Below are positions 26,746 through 37,160 of a stretch of 64,000 nucleotides of DNA, piece by piece (position 1 is the stretch's first letter; each line of letters begins with the position of its first letter). The notes beneath the pieces were generated by a model. That model saw only the letters and a list, made by a program, of their open reading frames with translations, made no database searches and had not been told where the DNA came from. Position numbers and translations under genes: made by a program. This stretch comes from a candidate division FCPU426 bacterium (lineage in GTDB: Bacteria > Oederibacteriota > Muellerivitia > Muellerivitales > Muellerivitaceae), in assembly GCA_030041545.1 (NCBI GenBank), contig JASHNQ010000007.1, positions 1 through 64,000 on the forward strand, given 5' to 3'.

Positions 26746-28296
26746 TTGACCCAGCCAATCCCAAGCGGTCGCTGGCTCACCGTGACAGTCCTGGCCCTGG
26801 CGGCCAGTCTGATCGTATTGGAGCGCGGCCACACCTATTCCGAACCCCTGGAAAGGGACATCACCACCTACGGGGTCATCGGGGAGGAACTGTTGAAGGG
26901 CCGTGCCCTGTACTCCGACCTCTGGGACCACAAGCCGCCCGCCATCCATTTCACTTTCGCCGCCGCCGAGGCGCTGGTTGGGGAAGGCCCCCTCGCCGTC
27001 TTCCTGCTGAATATCCTCGCGGCTTTGGCGGTCCTGGCGGGGCTCTATCAGTGCGGAAAAAACCTGGGCGGCCGGGCCGGAGGCCTTTGGGCGGCGGTGA
27101 CCTGGGCGGTGGTCTCCGGAGACCTCTTCCTCCAAGCCAACCAGCCCAACGTGGAATTATTCCTCAACGCCTTTCAAACCTGGATCTTCGCGCTGTGGCT
27201 TTCCGCCGGCGCGAAAAACCCAAAACTCCGACGATGGGTATGGATCGGCATTCTGGCCGCCGCCGCTTTCCTCTATAAACCCTTCTCGGGTTTGGAGATT
27301 CTGCTCCTCGGGGGCGCCTGCCTTCTTCTCAGCGTCAATTCTTCCCAAAGCCGCACGGCTTTAAAACAATTCGGCACCGTTCTCGCCTGCCTTTGGGCCG
27401 CCTGGGCCTTGTGTTTGGGATGGTTTTATGGGAAGGGGAACTTGGACGATTTTTGGAACGCTGTTGTTAACTACAACTTTTATTACAGCGGCTACCAGGG
27501 AGCTTCCTTTTGGGGGTTCTTCCGGGACATCGGCGCCCAAGCCCTGGGGATATCCACCTTGGCCTGGCTTATACTTCTCTTAATCCTGGGATGCGTCGGC
27601 GCCTTCCTTGCGCGGGGGAACAAGGAAGCGAGAAACCCTTGGTTGTTGTGGGGCGCATTCCTGATCGCCGCGGAATTGGAAGTTGTCAGCACGGGACGGT
27701 TCTTCGCCCATTACGACCAACTGCTGATGCCTCCACTCATCCTGGGGGCCGCTTGGGGTGTCACTGCCGTGAGCGAAAGGATGGGCAACAAGAGATGGAG
27801 TTGCTTGCCGGGTGCCGCCTTATTGGCCTTCCTGATCTTCCACGAGGCGCCTTTTTACCGCCTAACGCCCGAGCAATGGGCCGACCGGAAATACGCGGAC
27901 GGGCCGGTTTTCGCGGAAGCCACCCAATTAGGCCACGAGTTGGATGGGATGCTGAAGCCCGGCGAGACCTTCTACGAATGGGGCAACGAAACCGAACTTT
28001 ATTTCGCCAGCCACCGCTCTCCCCCCAGCGGCGTGTTTTACAGCTATCCCCTACTGAACAATCCCCTGGCCTTAGAACTTTCCCAGCGCGCCGTGAAGGA
28101 CCTGGAAAAAGCGAGGCCGGAGATCGTCGTCCTCAACACGGCTTATTACCTGTCGGGGGACTTGTACCAAAGGCACCCGGTCCTTCTTTGGGTCCGCGAA
28201 AACTACCGGCCCTTCCCCCAAAATCCCTCCCGAGGCCCCTTTCTCCTGTTGGCGCTCAAGGGCGGGAGCCTGGAACAAAGGCTGGCCCGGCCCTAA
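26746..28296 (+). CDS. GT39/ArnT-like (GT-C) membrane glycosyltransferase
   Basis: ERDITTYGVIGEELLKGRALYSDLWDHKPPAIHFTFAAAEAL, multiple TM segments. Confidence 0.7.
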   Translation: MTQPIPSGRWLTVTVLALAASLIVLERGHTYSEPLERDITTYGVIGEELLKGRALYSDLWDHKPPAIHFTFAAAEALVGEGPLAVFLLNILAALAVLAGLYQCGKNLGGRAGGLWAAVTWAVVSGDLFLQANQPNVELFLNAFQTWIFALWLSAGAKNPKLRRWVWIGILAAAAFLYKPFSGLEILLLGGACLLLSVNSSQSRTALKQFGTVLACLWAAWALCLGWFYGKGNLDDFWNAVVNYNFYYSGYQGASFWGFFRDIGAQALGISTLAWLILLLILGCVGAFLARGNKEARNPWLLWGAFLIAAELEVVSTGRFFAHYDQLLMPPLILGAAWGVTAVSERMGNKRWSCLPGAALLAFLIFHEAPFYRLTPEQWADRKYADGPVFAEATQLGHELDGMLKPGETFYEWGNETELYFASHRSPPSGVFYSYPLLNNPLALELSQRAVKDLEKARPEIVVLNTAYYLSGDLYQRHPVLLWVRENYRPFPQNPSRGPFLLLALKGGSLEQRLARP

Positions 28297-28305
28297 AACC
28301 GAACC

Positions 28306-30438
28306 CTATTTCTTCAGCGGCGGGGAAGCTTTCCCCAAGGCCTCCAGGATTTCCAGGTTGTCGGCGGCACGGGTGAGGTTGACCGGGCACTGGACAGCCT
28401 TCTCAAAGGCGTCCCGGGCGTCCCGGACATCCCCGCCCATGAGTTGAAGCGCCCCCAGTTCGTTATAAAAAAGGGCCGTGGGATAACCTTGCTTTAACTC
28501 CTCTTGCACGGCATGCAGGGCCCTGGGGTAATGCAAGGCCGTATTCTTGTCCCCATAAGCCATTTCCCATCCCTGGAAGTTAAAGACCCATTCCCAATAA
28601 ATGGATTCAAGGAAAAGGTCTCCTTCAAATAACGGGTACACCCGATCCAATTGGGTAAAAACCGACGACCGGTCGCCGTTCTCCGGCAGGTTCGCCGCCG
28701 CCCAAGTGATGTCCCTCAAGGCCTGGTCGGCACGCCGCCAAGCTTCGAGGGTTTTCTCCCGTTCCTGATCCAGGGGAATGATGCCCAGGACCAGGTTGGC
28801 ACCCTGCAGGTCGGGATTTTGCCGGTCGTAAAGGTCAAACCATCCGGACCCCGGAAACCGCCGCTCCAAAAAAGGCCGGTCATGGGCATCCACCACCACC
28901 GCCATCCACCGGACCCGGCCCCTGTCCAAATGGGGGTTGACGGTGGGATTAAATGTATAGGTCGCCACGGCCAGCGTCAGATCCGAGATATGGGGCCGCA
29001 GCTCAAACAACAAATCGCCCGGCCCCTCCTGGAGGGCCTGGGCGCGAAGGATGGGAAAGCCCTTGGCGAAAGCACTGGTGGAGGGCTGATAGGTCCGAAG
29101 GGTTTGATGGAGGTCGAACAACAGCAGGCAAGGCAGCGCGACGGCCAGGGCCCAGGCTCTCTTCGGCGCCGGAAAGCCAAGAAGCAGCCGTGCGGCGCCC
29201 AGGGCCGTCACCAGCAAGAGAAGTGGAAGGACCTGGATGTCGCGAAAAAGGTCGAAACCCCTCGTCGTCCACCCCGGCGCCATCAACAGGAAAAACGCGC
29301 CGGCCAGCAGGACGGCCCAGGCCTTCTTCCGGTGGCGCCAAGCCTCCAGGACCCCCAAGAAGAAACAGGCCCCCTCCAGGGGGTTCAGGACCCCGCCCGA
29401 CACCGGGCCGTAGCCGTTCTGGAGGTCGCAGCCCCAAAAAAGAACGGTGAAATTGGAAAGGGAATCCGTACATTGGCGCAGGACGTCCACTTTCCCGCTG
29501 AAAGCCCATAACTGGCGGATATGCACGCCGTTGTGGTAGTGGATCCAAACCCAGACGAACAAAAAACAGGAAGCCGCCACGGGCGCCAGGTAAAGGGCGA
29601 GGGAGGAACCGGCCGGTCTTTTTTTTGGCAAGAGGAGGAAAATCACGGCGCCGCTCACCGCCAGGGCCACCACGGGCCAGGAAATGGCCGCCCAAAAACC
29701 CACGGCCACGCAGGTGCCCACCACCAAGGGCACCCAGCCCGGCGGCGGGCTGGAGGGCCGTTTCGCCCAAACCGCCAGGAAGGCCAAAGTCAAGTATTCC
29801 CAAAAAACCAGTAGGACCAGGTACTGGCAAAACCGGCTGACGTAAAGGGACCAAAAGTTAACGGCCGCCAGGAAGACCCCCAGGAAGGCGAAGGAGGTGG
29901 AAAAGAGGCGCCGGGCGGTGACCCAGGCCAGGACGAGAGCGGCGATGGAAAGGAGTTTCGGGTAAAGCCAGAGGGCGGTCAGGGAAGGGGGAACCAAGCG
30001 GTCATAAAACGCCATAATCCAATTGAAGAGGGGCGGGTGTTGGGAGGGGGGGAAGAGAAAAATCCAGCGCCACCGGTTCAGGAGCTCCACCGAATGATAA
30101 GCGTCCAGGCTGTCGTCCCAGGTGGGCCAGTTCCCCGGCACCGCCATGAGTCCCAGGCCAATCGCCGCCCCCAAACCCACGACGGCCGGCCCCAGCCAAG
30201 GGGGGGGAGGGGGGAGGATCTCCGTCCGGAAAAGAGCCTTTTCCTTGGGTCCGGCAGGCTCCGTGAAAAATAAGGCTAATAGCATGGGTAGCAAAACGCC
30301 CAAAAGGAAAACCCAAAGTTTCACCGTTAGGCCCAAGGGACCATAGAAAAGAAGGGCGTTGGCGCCGGTGAAGACCGCGAAATAAACCCAAGCCCGGGCG
30401 GGATAGGGGATGCCGGGGAAATCCTTCTTCAGGCTCAT
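28306..30438 (-). CDS. Array paralog 3: GT-C-like membrane protein with C-terminal tail
   Basis: WPTWDDSLDAYHSVELLNRWRW; GGVLNPLEGACFFLGVLEAWR; RWMAVVVDAHDRPFLERRFPGSGW; ATGA overlap with the preceding gene. Confidence 0.75.
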   Translation of the reverse strand: MSLKKDFPGIPYPARAWVYFAVFTGANALLFYGPLGLTVKLWVFLLGVLLPMLLALFFTEPAGPKEKALFRTEILPPPPPWLGPAVVGLGAAIGLGLMAVPGNWPTWDDSLDAYHSVELLNRWRWIFLFPPSQHPPLFNWIMAFYDRLVPPSLTALWLYPKLLSIAALVLAWVTARRLFSTSFAFLGVFLAAVNFWSLYVSRFCQYLVLLVFWEYLTLAFLAVWAKRPSSPPPGWVPLVVGTCVAVGFWAAISWPVVALAVSGAVIFLLLPKKRPAGSSLALYLAPVAASCFLFVWVWIHYHNGVHIRQLWAFSGKVDVLRQCTDSLSNFTVLFWGCDLQNGYGPVSGGVLNPLEGACFFLGVLEAWRHRKKAWAVLLAGAFFLLMAPGWTTRGFDLFRDIQVLPLLLLVTALGAARLLLGFPAPKRAWALAVALPCLLLFDLHQTLRTYQPSTSAFAKGFPILRAQALQEGPGDLLFELRPHISDLTLAVATYTFNPTVNPHLDRGRVRWMAVVVDAHDRPFLERRFPGSGWFDLYDRQNPDLQGANLVLGIIPLDQEREKTLEAWRRADQALRDITWAAANLPENGDRSSVFTQLDRVYPLFEGDLFLESIYWEWVFNFQGWEMAYGDKNTALHYPRALHAVQEELKQGYPTALFYNELGALQLMGGDVRDARDAFEKAVQCPVNLTRAADNLEILEALGKASPPLKK

Positions 30439-32594
30439 GAACCGGGCTCCTTTCCAGGACGGTCGGATTTCCTCATGGACTGAAGGATTTTCAGGTTTTC
30501 CGCCGCGGGGGTCAGGTTCAGGGGGGAATGGACGGCCTCCTCGAAGGCCCAGCGGGCCTTGGCGTAGTCCCCGGTGAGCGCGTAACAGGACCCCAGCTCG
30601 TTGTAGAAATAAGCGGTGGGGTAACCCTCCTTCAACGCCCGCTGGAGCGCCTCGACAGCCCCGGGCAAGTGGGCCTTCGCGTCCTCCTGGTCGTAGCGGT
30701 TTTCCCAACTGAGGCCCGAATAAACCAGGTCCCAATAACAGGAACGCAGGAAGGGGTCCTGGGGAAGCGCGGGAAGCTCCCGCGACAAAAGGGAAAGGGC
30801 CTCCACCCTTCCCCGCGCCAAGGGCAGGCCCATGACGGGCGCGACTATTTCATTGAGGCGCCGGTCCGTTTCCACCCAAGCGGCGAGGGCCGGCCGGTTT
30901 CCGAGCGCCAAGGGAACCACCATCAGCATCAATCCCCCGTTGAAGTCGTCCCGCGCTGCGGACGCCACGTTGGAAAGCCAGACAAATTTCGCCTCCGGAT
31001 AGCGCCTGGCCAGGAAAGGCTCGTAATGCGCGTTGGCCACCACCGCCAGCCAACCGGCATCCGCCTTGGACAGGCGCGGGTTTTCCGCCGCGTTGAAGGG
31101 ATAGCTGGCGACCTCCAGCGATCGGTCGAAGGTGTAAAGGTCGTTGCTGAAGGAAGTCAAAACCAAACCCGGCCCGCTTTGGCGCTGGACCTGGTTGAGG
31201 ATTTGGAAGGCCTGGGCGTTTTCAGCCGTCTTCTGTTTCCCTAAAAGGTCCGCCATGAAACCATGGAAACGCATGAGATGGGTGACATCCAGGGCCGTGG
31301 AAAGGGCCAGGAAGAGGCCCAGGAAAACCACGGTGGGGCGGGGCTTCCAACGCTCCACCAGGCTCGCGCATCCCAGGGCGGCCGCGAAGGTCAAGAGGGG
31401 CAAGACCTGGATTTCCCGGACATCCGTGAGGTTGTTGGTCAGGAAGGCCGGCAGGAAAAACAACGGGAGGCCCAGGAAAAAGGCGCGGGCCTCGGGCTTT
31501 TGCCTCGCGCGGAAAAGTTCCAGGACTCCCACTAAAAAGGCCGCCCCCATCAGGGGGTTGAAAAATCCTCCCCAAACGGGGCCGTAGTAAAAATCCCTGG
31601 CGCCGCAGCCCCAAAGGAAGGACGCCAGTTCGCGGGAGGTATTTTGGGCCTGGAGCAGCCAGTCGTTCCCTTTTCTCAGGCTCAGCAGTGTTTGGAAGTA
31701 GCTTCCATAATCCTGGAGCGGGAAGCGTAGCCCCAAGGGAATCCCGGAGATCATCACCGGAACGAAGAGGGACAAAAGGGAAGGCAGGGGCCTTTCCTTC
31801 GCCTTCAGGAGGGAGGCTATCGCGATAAGTGAAATCCAAAGGGCCACGAGGGGCCAGGCGAAATAGGTGTAAAACCCCGTACCCAACACCAGGCCGAGGA
31901 GGGCCCAGGAGCTTTGGCGGGCCTGGGCCGGAGCTTTCAAGGCCATGCCCAGGGCCCCCAGGGCCAGGTATTCCCAAAGCACCAACAGGCCCCCCTGGTG
32001 GGAGATTCTCGCGAAGAAAAGAGCCCAAAAGGAAAATCCCACCAAAAGAAGGTAAAGAAGGGAAAAGGACTTGGAGAAGAAAGCCCGCGCGGCGGCATAG
32101 GCGGCGGGGAGGGTTAGAAAAGAAAGGAAGATGGGCTCCAGGCGGATCGCGGCCAGGAAAGAACCGAGGCCCTTGTATAAGAAGAAAAGAAGCCAAATGA
32201 AAAAAGGGGGAAGGTGGCTCCAGTGGAAAAAAGGGACCCAGGACCAATGCTGGTCCAGCCTCATGGCGTAATAGCCGTTGATGGCCTCATCATTGAGGGG
32301 CCAAGGGATGAAAGTAAGGGGCTGGAAAGACCGCAAGGCCAGCATGCCCGCGCCCAGGAGCAGCCACAGCCAGGGGAAGGGGGACGGCAACCCTTCCACC
32401 CCCAGGATGGCCGGCGGGGCATCGGCGAAAAGGTCCGGGCGATAAAAGCCGAGACCCAAGGGCAGGAGGATACCGAAAAGACCGATCCAAAGCTTCCCCA
32501 CCAGGGGCCAGGGAGCATAGGAAAGCAAGGCGTTGGAAGAAGCAAAAAGGGAAAACCAGATCCAGCGCCGGAGCCGGAAAGAAACGTTTTTCAT
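30435..32594 (-). CDS. Array paralog 4: GT-C-like membrane protein with C-terminal tail
   Basis: WPLNDEAINGYYAMRLDQHWSW; WGGFFNPLMGAAFLVGVLELFR; YPFNAAENPRLSKADAGWLAVVANAHYEPFLARRYP; ATGA overlap at both ends. Confidence 0.8.
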   Translation of the reverse strand: MKNVSFRLRRWIWFSLFASSNALLSYAPWPLVGKLWIGLFGILLPLGLGFYRPDLFADAPPAILGVEGLPSPFPWLWLLLGAGMLALRSFQPLTFIPWPLNDEAINGYYAMRLDQHWSWVPFFHWSHLPPFFIWLLFFLYKGLGSFLAAIRLEPIFLSFLTLPAAYAAARAFFSKSFSLLYLLLVGFSFWALFFARISHQGGLLVLWEYLALGALGMALKAPAQARQSSWALLGLVLGTGFYTYFAWPLVALWISLIAIASLLKAKERPLPSLLSLFVPVMISGIPLGLRFPLQDYGSYFQTLLSLRKGNDWLLQAQNTSRELASFLWGCGARDFYYGPVWGGFFNPLMGAAFLVGVLELFRARQKPEARAFFLGLPLFFLPAFLTNNLTDVREIQVLPLLTFAAALGCASLVERWKPRPTVVFLGLFLALSTALDVTHLMRFHGFMADLLGKQKTAENAQAFQILNQVQRQSGPGLVLTSFSNDLYTFDRSLEVASYPFNAAENPRLSKADAGWLAVVANAHYEPFLARRYPEAKFVWLSNVASAARDDFNGGLMLMVVPLALGNRPALAAWVETDRRLNEIVAPVMGLPLARGRVEALSLLSRELPALPQDPFLRSCYWDLVYSGLSWENRYDQEDAKAHLPGAVEALQRALKEGYPTAYFYNELGSCYALTGDYAKARWAFEEAVHSPLNLTPAAENLKILQSMRKSDRPGKEPGS

Positions 32595-34912
32595 GGCTTG
32601 GGGCCCGGCGTGGGCCGGCCTCCGGTGGAGGCCGCTTGGGTTTGAAGCCATTGGACCAATTCGGGAGGGGCGGGATCCTCGGGGGTCAGCCGCCCAGCCT
32701 GTTGGGCGGCCCAAAGGGCCTGGCTGAAATTCCTTAAGCGCGCCTCCGACAGCAGCAACTGTTTGTAAAGCTTGGGCGATTCATAGCCCGTTTGGAGGGC
32801 AAGGTGGAAGGCTTGCACCGCCCGCCGGTCGTCCCGCCGGAAATCCTGGTCATCCTCCCCCAGTCTTTCCCAAAAATAACCCTCCCTCCAGCGCAGTTCG
32901 GGGATGGAACCGCATATCCGGATTTCCCGTTCCAGGCACTGGATGGCGTCCTGTCCATACCGGGAATCCTTGTCCTCCAGGTCGGCCAGCTTTTCCCAAA
33001 AGCAGGATTCCAAGAAGGAATCGCCCTGGAAGTAGGGCGCTTTGGGTTTCAGCCACCGGATGGCAGGGCCTTCATCGGGATGGTCGCTATGATAGGGCAT
33101 CAGGCCGAAAAGGCCCTGGATTTGGCGGTGTGCTTCCAGCCATTTTTGGACGACAGGGCCGGAGGATCCATCCAATGGCAGGAGGTACAAGGTAAGGTTA
33201 CCCTCCAGGTTCGGCAGGCCCCCGGAAAGCGGGTAGCTTTGGGAACGGGGAAAACAGCGGGATAGGTAGGGGCGAAAGGAATCGTCCAACAAGACGCCCG
33301 CCCAACGGGCTTTGTTCGGGTCCAGCGTCGGATTCCGGGCCGCGTTGAAGGGATAAGCGGCCACTCCAAGGGACTGGTCGAAAATGTCCGGTATGAATTC
33401 CGTGAGGACGATCCCGGGGCCTTCCTGGGCCTGGACCTGGTTCAATATTTGAAAGGCGCGGTACCGCTTGGCCGATTTGGAGTCCTGGGAATGGAGGCCG
33501 GGGATGGCCCACTGGTGGTAAGGACCCAGCAAATGATGGGCGTCGAGTGAAAAGGAGGCGAGACCAAAGAGGGCCAGGACGGCCCCCTTCCACCGGCCCG
33601 GACATCTTCGAAGGAGTTCTTGGGTCCCCCAGGCGGTTACAAAAAGGCAGAAGGGCAGAAGTTCCACGAGCCGCATGAACTCCGCCGTGTTCGTGAGGGC
33701 CGAGGGTACCAGGTAAGCCAGGAAGAAGGCCAAGGAGGCCCAGAAAAGGGCGCGTTTGGGAAAGCCGGTGAAGGGCGGCGCTTCGACTCCACTTAAACAC
33801 GGCGTTCCTTGGTAAAGGTGGACCCCGCCCACTAAAAAGGCTGAACCCAAAATGGGATTGAGAAACCCTCCCCAAAGGGGCCCAAAATCGAAATAGGAAT
33901 GGTTCAAGGATCCCCATAAAAAGACCGTGAAATAGGAAAGGGAGGTGGAAAGCTGCCGGTCCCAGGGAACCCGGTGGCCGTAAGCCATGTAATCGTGGAG
34001 ATGTCCCGCCTGGAGGCTGTCCATCCAAAGGGGAGCCAAAGGCGCCGCAAGCAACCCCAGCGGCGCTAAAAGGAGGATCGAAAGGAACAAGGCCGGGAAC
34101 CGGTTTTTCCCGCTCCAGAGAAGCCCCAGGGCCAGGAAGGTCATCCAACCGATGGCAGGGAAGGCCATGACCGAGGTGTAAAACCCCAATCCCAAGCAAA
34201 AACCCAAGGCCAGTGCCGCCAACCGCGAGGGAGCCTGGTGAAGAGAATGCAGGAACCGTCCCAGGAAGCCCAAGGCCGTCAATTCCCAAACCAACCAAAG
34301 ACCGGTCCCCAGGCAGAACCGCCCCAAATAAACGGGCCAGAAACTAAACGCCAGAATTCCGAGGAAAATAAGTGAAAAAGAACTGGGAAAATACTGCCGG
34401 CAGGCCCAGTAGCCCAAAGGCAATATCAAGATGGAGAGTACCGCTGGGAAAAGCCACAACGATACCAGGGAGGGTTGAAAAATTTTAAACCAAAGGGCCA
34501 GGAGCCAGTAAAAAGGGAAAGGGATTTTTTCCTGAGAATAAACCATTTGAAACGACCAATGCTGCATCTGGTTCAGGGCGTCATAAGCACTGTAGGCGTC
34601 GTCCCACATGGGCCAGACTGGAAGGGAAACGAGGCGATAAAGCCTTACCCCCACCGCCAAAGCACCCCCGAGGATCCAGATCCAGGGTTTGAAACCGAAA
34701 GGCAGCCCGGGTTTGCCACCTCCGGCTGGGAAGGATTCGGCCTTGAGGAAAGCGGCCAACCCGAGGGGAAGCAAGATGCCCCCCAGGATGATCCAAAGCT
34801 TTGAGGCCAACAGCAGATGTCCATAGGAAAGCGCCGCGTTCGAGGCCACGAAAAGAAGGAAAAGAACCCATGCCCCGGAGAGGCCCTGGAAGCTGCCATT
34901 TTCGCTTTTCAT
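32591..34912 (-). CDS. Array paralog 5: GT-C-like membrane protein with C-terminal tail
   Basis: WPMWDDAYSAYDALNQMQHWSF; WGGFLNPILGSAFLVGGVHLYQ; YPFNAARNPTLDPNKARWAGVLLDDSFRPYLSRCFP. Confidence 0.8.
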   Translation of the reverse strand: MKSENGSFQGLSGAWVLFLLFVASNAALSYGHLLLASKLWIILGGILLPLGLAAFLKAESFPAGGGKPGLPFGFKPWIWILGGALAVGVRLYRLVSLPVWPMWDDAYSAYDALNQMQHWSFQMVYSQEKIPFPFYWLLALWFKIFQPSLVSLWLFPAVLSILILPLGYWACRQYFPSSFSLIFLGILAFSFWPVYLGRFCLGTGLWLVWELTALGFLGRFLHSLHQAPSRLAALALGFCLGLGFYTSVMAFPAIGWMTFLALGLLWSGKNRFPALFLSILLLAPLGLLAAPLAPLWMDSLQAGHLHDYMAYGHRVPWDRQLSTSLSYFTVFLWGSLNHSYFDFGPLWGGFLNPILGSAFLVGGVHLYQGTPCLSGVEAPPFTGFPKRALFWASLAFFLAYLVPSALTNTAEFMRLVELLPFCLFVTAWGTQELLRRCPGRWKGAVLALFGLASFSLDAHHLLGPYHQWAIPGLHSQDSKSAKRYRAFQILNQVQAQEGPGIVLTEFIPDIFDQSLGVAAYPFNAARNPTLDPNKARWAGVLLDDSFRPYLSRCFPRSQSYPLSGGLPNLEGNLTLYLLPLDGSSGPVVQKWLEAHRQIQGLFGLMPYHSDHPDEGPAIRWLKPKAPYFQGDSFLESCFWEKLADLEDKDSRYGQDAIQCLEREIRICGSIPELRWREGYFWERLGEDDQDFRRDDRRAVQAFHLALQTGYESPKLYKQLLLSEARLRNFSQALWAAQQAGRLTPEDPAPPELVQWLQTQAASTGGRPTPGPKP

Positions 34913-35417
34913 GGGACCGCGCCTTTCCTTCCGGACCCCGCGGATAACCCCTGAAGCGCGGTTTGGCGCTCAAGCCATTGGATCATGGCCAGCGGCGGAG
35001 GGGATTGCGGGTCCAATTTCCGAGCCTGTTGGACCGCCCAGAGGGCCCGCCGGTAGTTTTTCCGTTCCATCTCCAACTGGGCCACCCGCTTGTAGATATT
35101 GGGCGATTCGTAGCCCGTTTGGAGGGCGTGGTCAAAGGCTTGAACAGCCTGGAGGTCGTCGTTTTAAACTTCTGATAGTGCTTGGCCAGCATTTCCAAGA
35201 AATTTCCCTCCCGTCATTTTAGATCGGGATCCGACCCGCAAATCCGGATTTGTTCCCCCAACCGTTCGATCGTTTCACCGCCGTACGGCGGACTTTTTTC
35301 CCCCCAATCGATCCATTTTTCCAAGTCGCAGGATTCCAGAAAGGTCTTGTTCATCTCCCCGGCTAGGTCGCCGCAAAGGGCGGGAAAGTCCACATTCCAG
35401 AATTCCGAAGGGGCCAT
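34909..35417 (-). pseudogene. Decayed C-terminal remnant of a tenth array paralog fused to a four-helix-bundle-like fragment
   Basis: Minus-strand reading LQAVQAFDHALQTGYESPNIYKRVAQLEMERKNYRRALWAVQQARKLDPQSPPPLAMIQWLERQ...VP* plus FLESCDLEKWIDWGEKS...EQIRICGSDPDLK* match the paralog 5 tail, with frame disruption between. Confidence 0.75.
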
Positions 35418-35552
35418 GGGCGTTTATTTTAAAACAGGGAAGCCCACGCCCGTAAGCCCCCAACACCCCGGCTCCTTGAAAGGTCATTCCGGTTTTTTTT
35501 CGGATATGATGGTAGCTGGACCTCCTTCCCAGAAAGGGGCTTTTCACCCAAT

Positions 35553-37127
35553 ATGACACCCTCCCGCGACTCCCAACAACTGGGAAAAACCCTCCCGGCG
35601 GGAATTTCCTCCTCATGCGCCCTTTTCCCGTTCTTGCTTTCCGGAATCATCGCCCTTGGGCTTTTTGCGTTGAAGCGCAACGTCGGCTTCGACCTGAGAG
35701 ATGGGGGCTTTCTTTGGTACGGGGTCCAGCGGACTTTTTCAGGGGAAATGCCGTTTCGGGATTTTAGGTCCTACGATCCGGGGCGCTATTACTGGGCCGC
35801 CCTTTGCTTCAGGTTTTTCGGACCGGGCCTGGTATCGCTCCGGTTCTCCGAATCCCTTTTCCAATGGCTAGGGCTTTTTCTGGGGCTCCTGGCGGCCCAG
35901 CGGGCCACCTCCTCGCGCCTGGAACTGGCCGCCCTGGGGGTTGTGCTCGCACTCTGGATGGACCCGGACTATAAATATTTTGACTTCGCTATTCCCTGCG
36001 CCGCCGTTTACGCGGGGTTGAGACTTCTGGAGAAGGCCGACGGATGGAGTTGCTGGGCCGCCGGGGCGGCGGCGGGTTTGGCGTCTTTTTTAGGCCGCAA
36101 CCACGGTCTTTACCTGTTGATCGCCTTCAGCTTTTTATTCCTGGCCCTTTCACTCCGGGATGGATTTTCCGGCAGGAAAGGCGGGCTTTATTTGACGGGC
36201 CTGCTTTGTGGAGCCCTGCCCCTGGCTGGAATGGTTGGGGCAAGTCCGGGTTTCCGGGAAGGCTGGCTCCGGTCCACCCTCCCCATTCTCCGGTCGGGCC
36301 AAACGAACCTCTCCCTCCCCATCCCCTGGCCTTGGATCCATTTCCAGGGTGGGCTGAATCCCATGGATTGGGCCGATACCGCCTTGGTTTTTTTCACCAT
36401 TGGCGTGCCCTTGGCCCTCTTGTACTGGGCTGTCCAATCTTTCCGGCGGCTGGGAAGGGGCGGGTTTAATCCCCTGTTAGCGGCTTGCGCTTTCACCGGC
36501 CTGCCTTACCTCCATTATTATTTTTCACGGGCGGATTACGAACATTTGGGCGCGGCGATGGGTCCCTTCTGGATCGCGGCTTTCTCCCAATGGGGCTCCA
36601 GGCCCCGCACCCGCCTTTTGGCGGCGACCCTGGCCTTGGTGGTCACCCTGGCTTCCGCCTGCGTCGAATCGGGTTTCTACTTTTATTGGGACGCAAAGGC
36701 CTACTGGCCCGTTACGGTGACCCTGGACCGGGACGTCATCCAGTCCATGCCCCCACAAGCTGTTCTCATGGACCTCGCCCAGGCGGTGAAGGTCCGGCTC
36801 CCGCCCGGGGAAACTTTTTTAGCCTATCCCCATTTGCCCGGACTTTACGCCGCCTGCGGCTTGAAGTCCCCCACCTGGGAGATTTACAACCTTTTGCCTG
36901 AATCCAAGGAAGAACAGGGGCAAATGATCCGGGACATCCAAAAAGTCCATGTCCACTGGGCCTTCCTCGATAATGAGGCGGTCGACGGGAGGAACGACTT
37001 GCGGTTCCAGAACACCAACCCGGTTTTTTGCGCGTACCTTTTGTCCCATTTTGCGCAGGTGAAAATCCCATGCCTTCCGCCCGACTACTACCTTTTCAGG
37101 GAAGCGGGGTCCCAGCCGGGTTTTTAA
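35553..37127 (+). CDS. GT-C-like polytopic membrane protein (glycosyltransferase-like)
   Basis: FDLRDGGFLWYGVQRTFSGEMPFRDFRSYDPGRYYWAALCFRFFGPG plus multiple TM helices. Confidence 0.65.
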   Translation: MTPSRDSQQLGKTLPAGISSSCALFPFLLSGIIALGLFALKRNVGFDLRDGGFLWYGVQRTFSGEMPFRDFRSYDPGRYYWAALCFRFFGPGLVSLRFSESLFQWLGLFLGLLAAQRATSSRLELAALGVVLALWMDPDYKYFDFAIPCAAVYAGLRLLEKADGWSCWAAGAAAGLASFLGRNHGLYLLIAFSFLFLALSLRDGFSGRKGGLYLTGLLCGALPLAGMVGASPGFREGWLRSTLPILRSGQTNLSLPIPWPWIHFQGGLNPMDWADTALVFFTIGVPLALLYWAVQSFRRLGRGGFNPLLAACAFTGLPYLHYYFSRADYEHLGAAMGPFWIAAFSQWGSRPRTRLLAATLALVVTLASACVESGFYFYWDAKAYWPVTVTLDRDVIQSMPPQAVLMDLAQAVKVRLPPGETFLAYPHLPGLYAACGLKSPTWEIYNLLPESKEEQGQMIRDIQKVHVHWAFLDNEAVDGRNDLRFQNTNPVFCAYLLSHFAQVKIPCLPPDYYLFREAGSQPGF

Positions 37128-37160
37128 AGGTCGACGGGCACCGCCTTCAAGGGATCGGGC

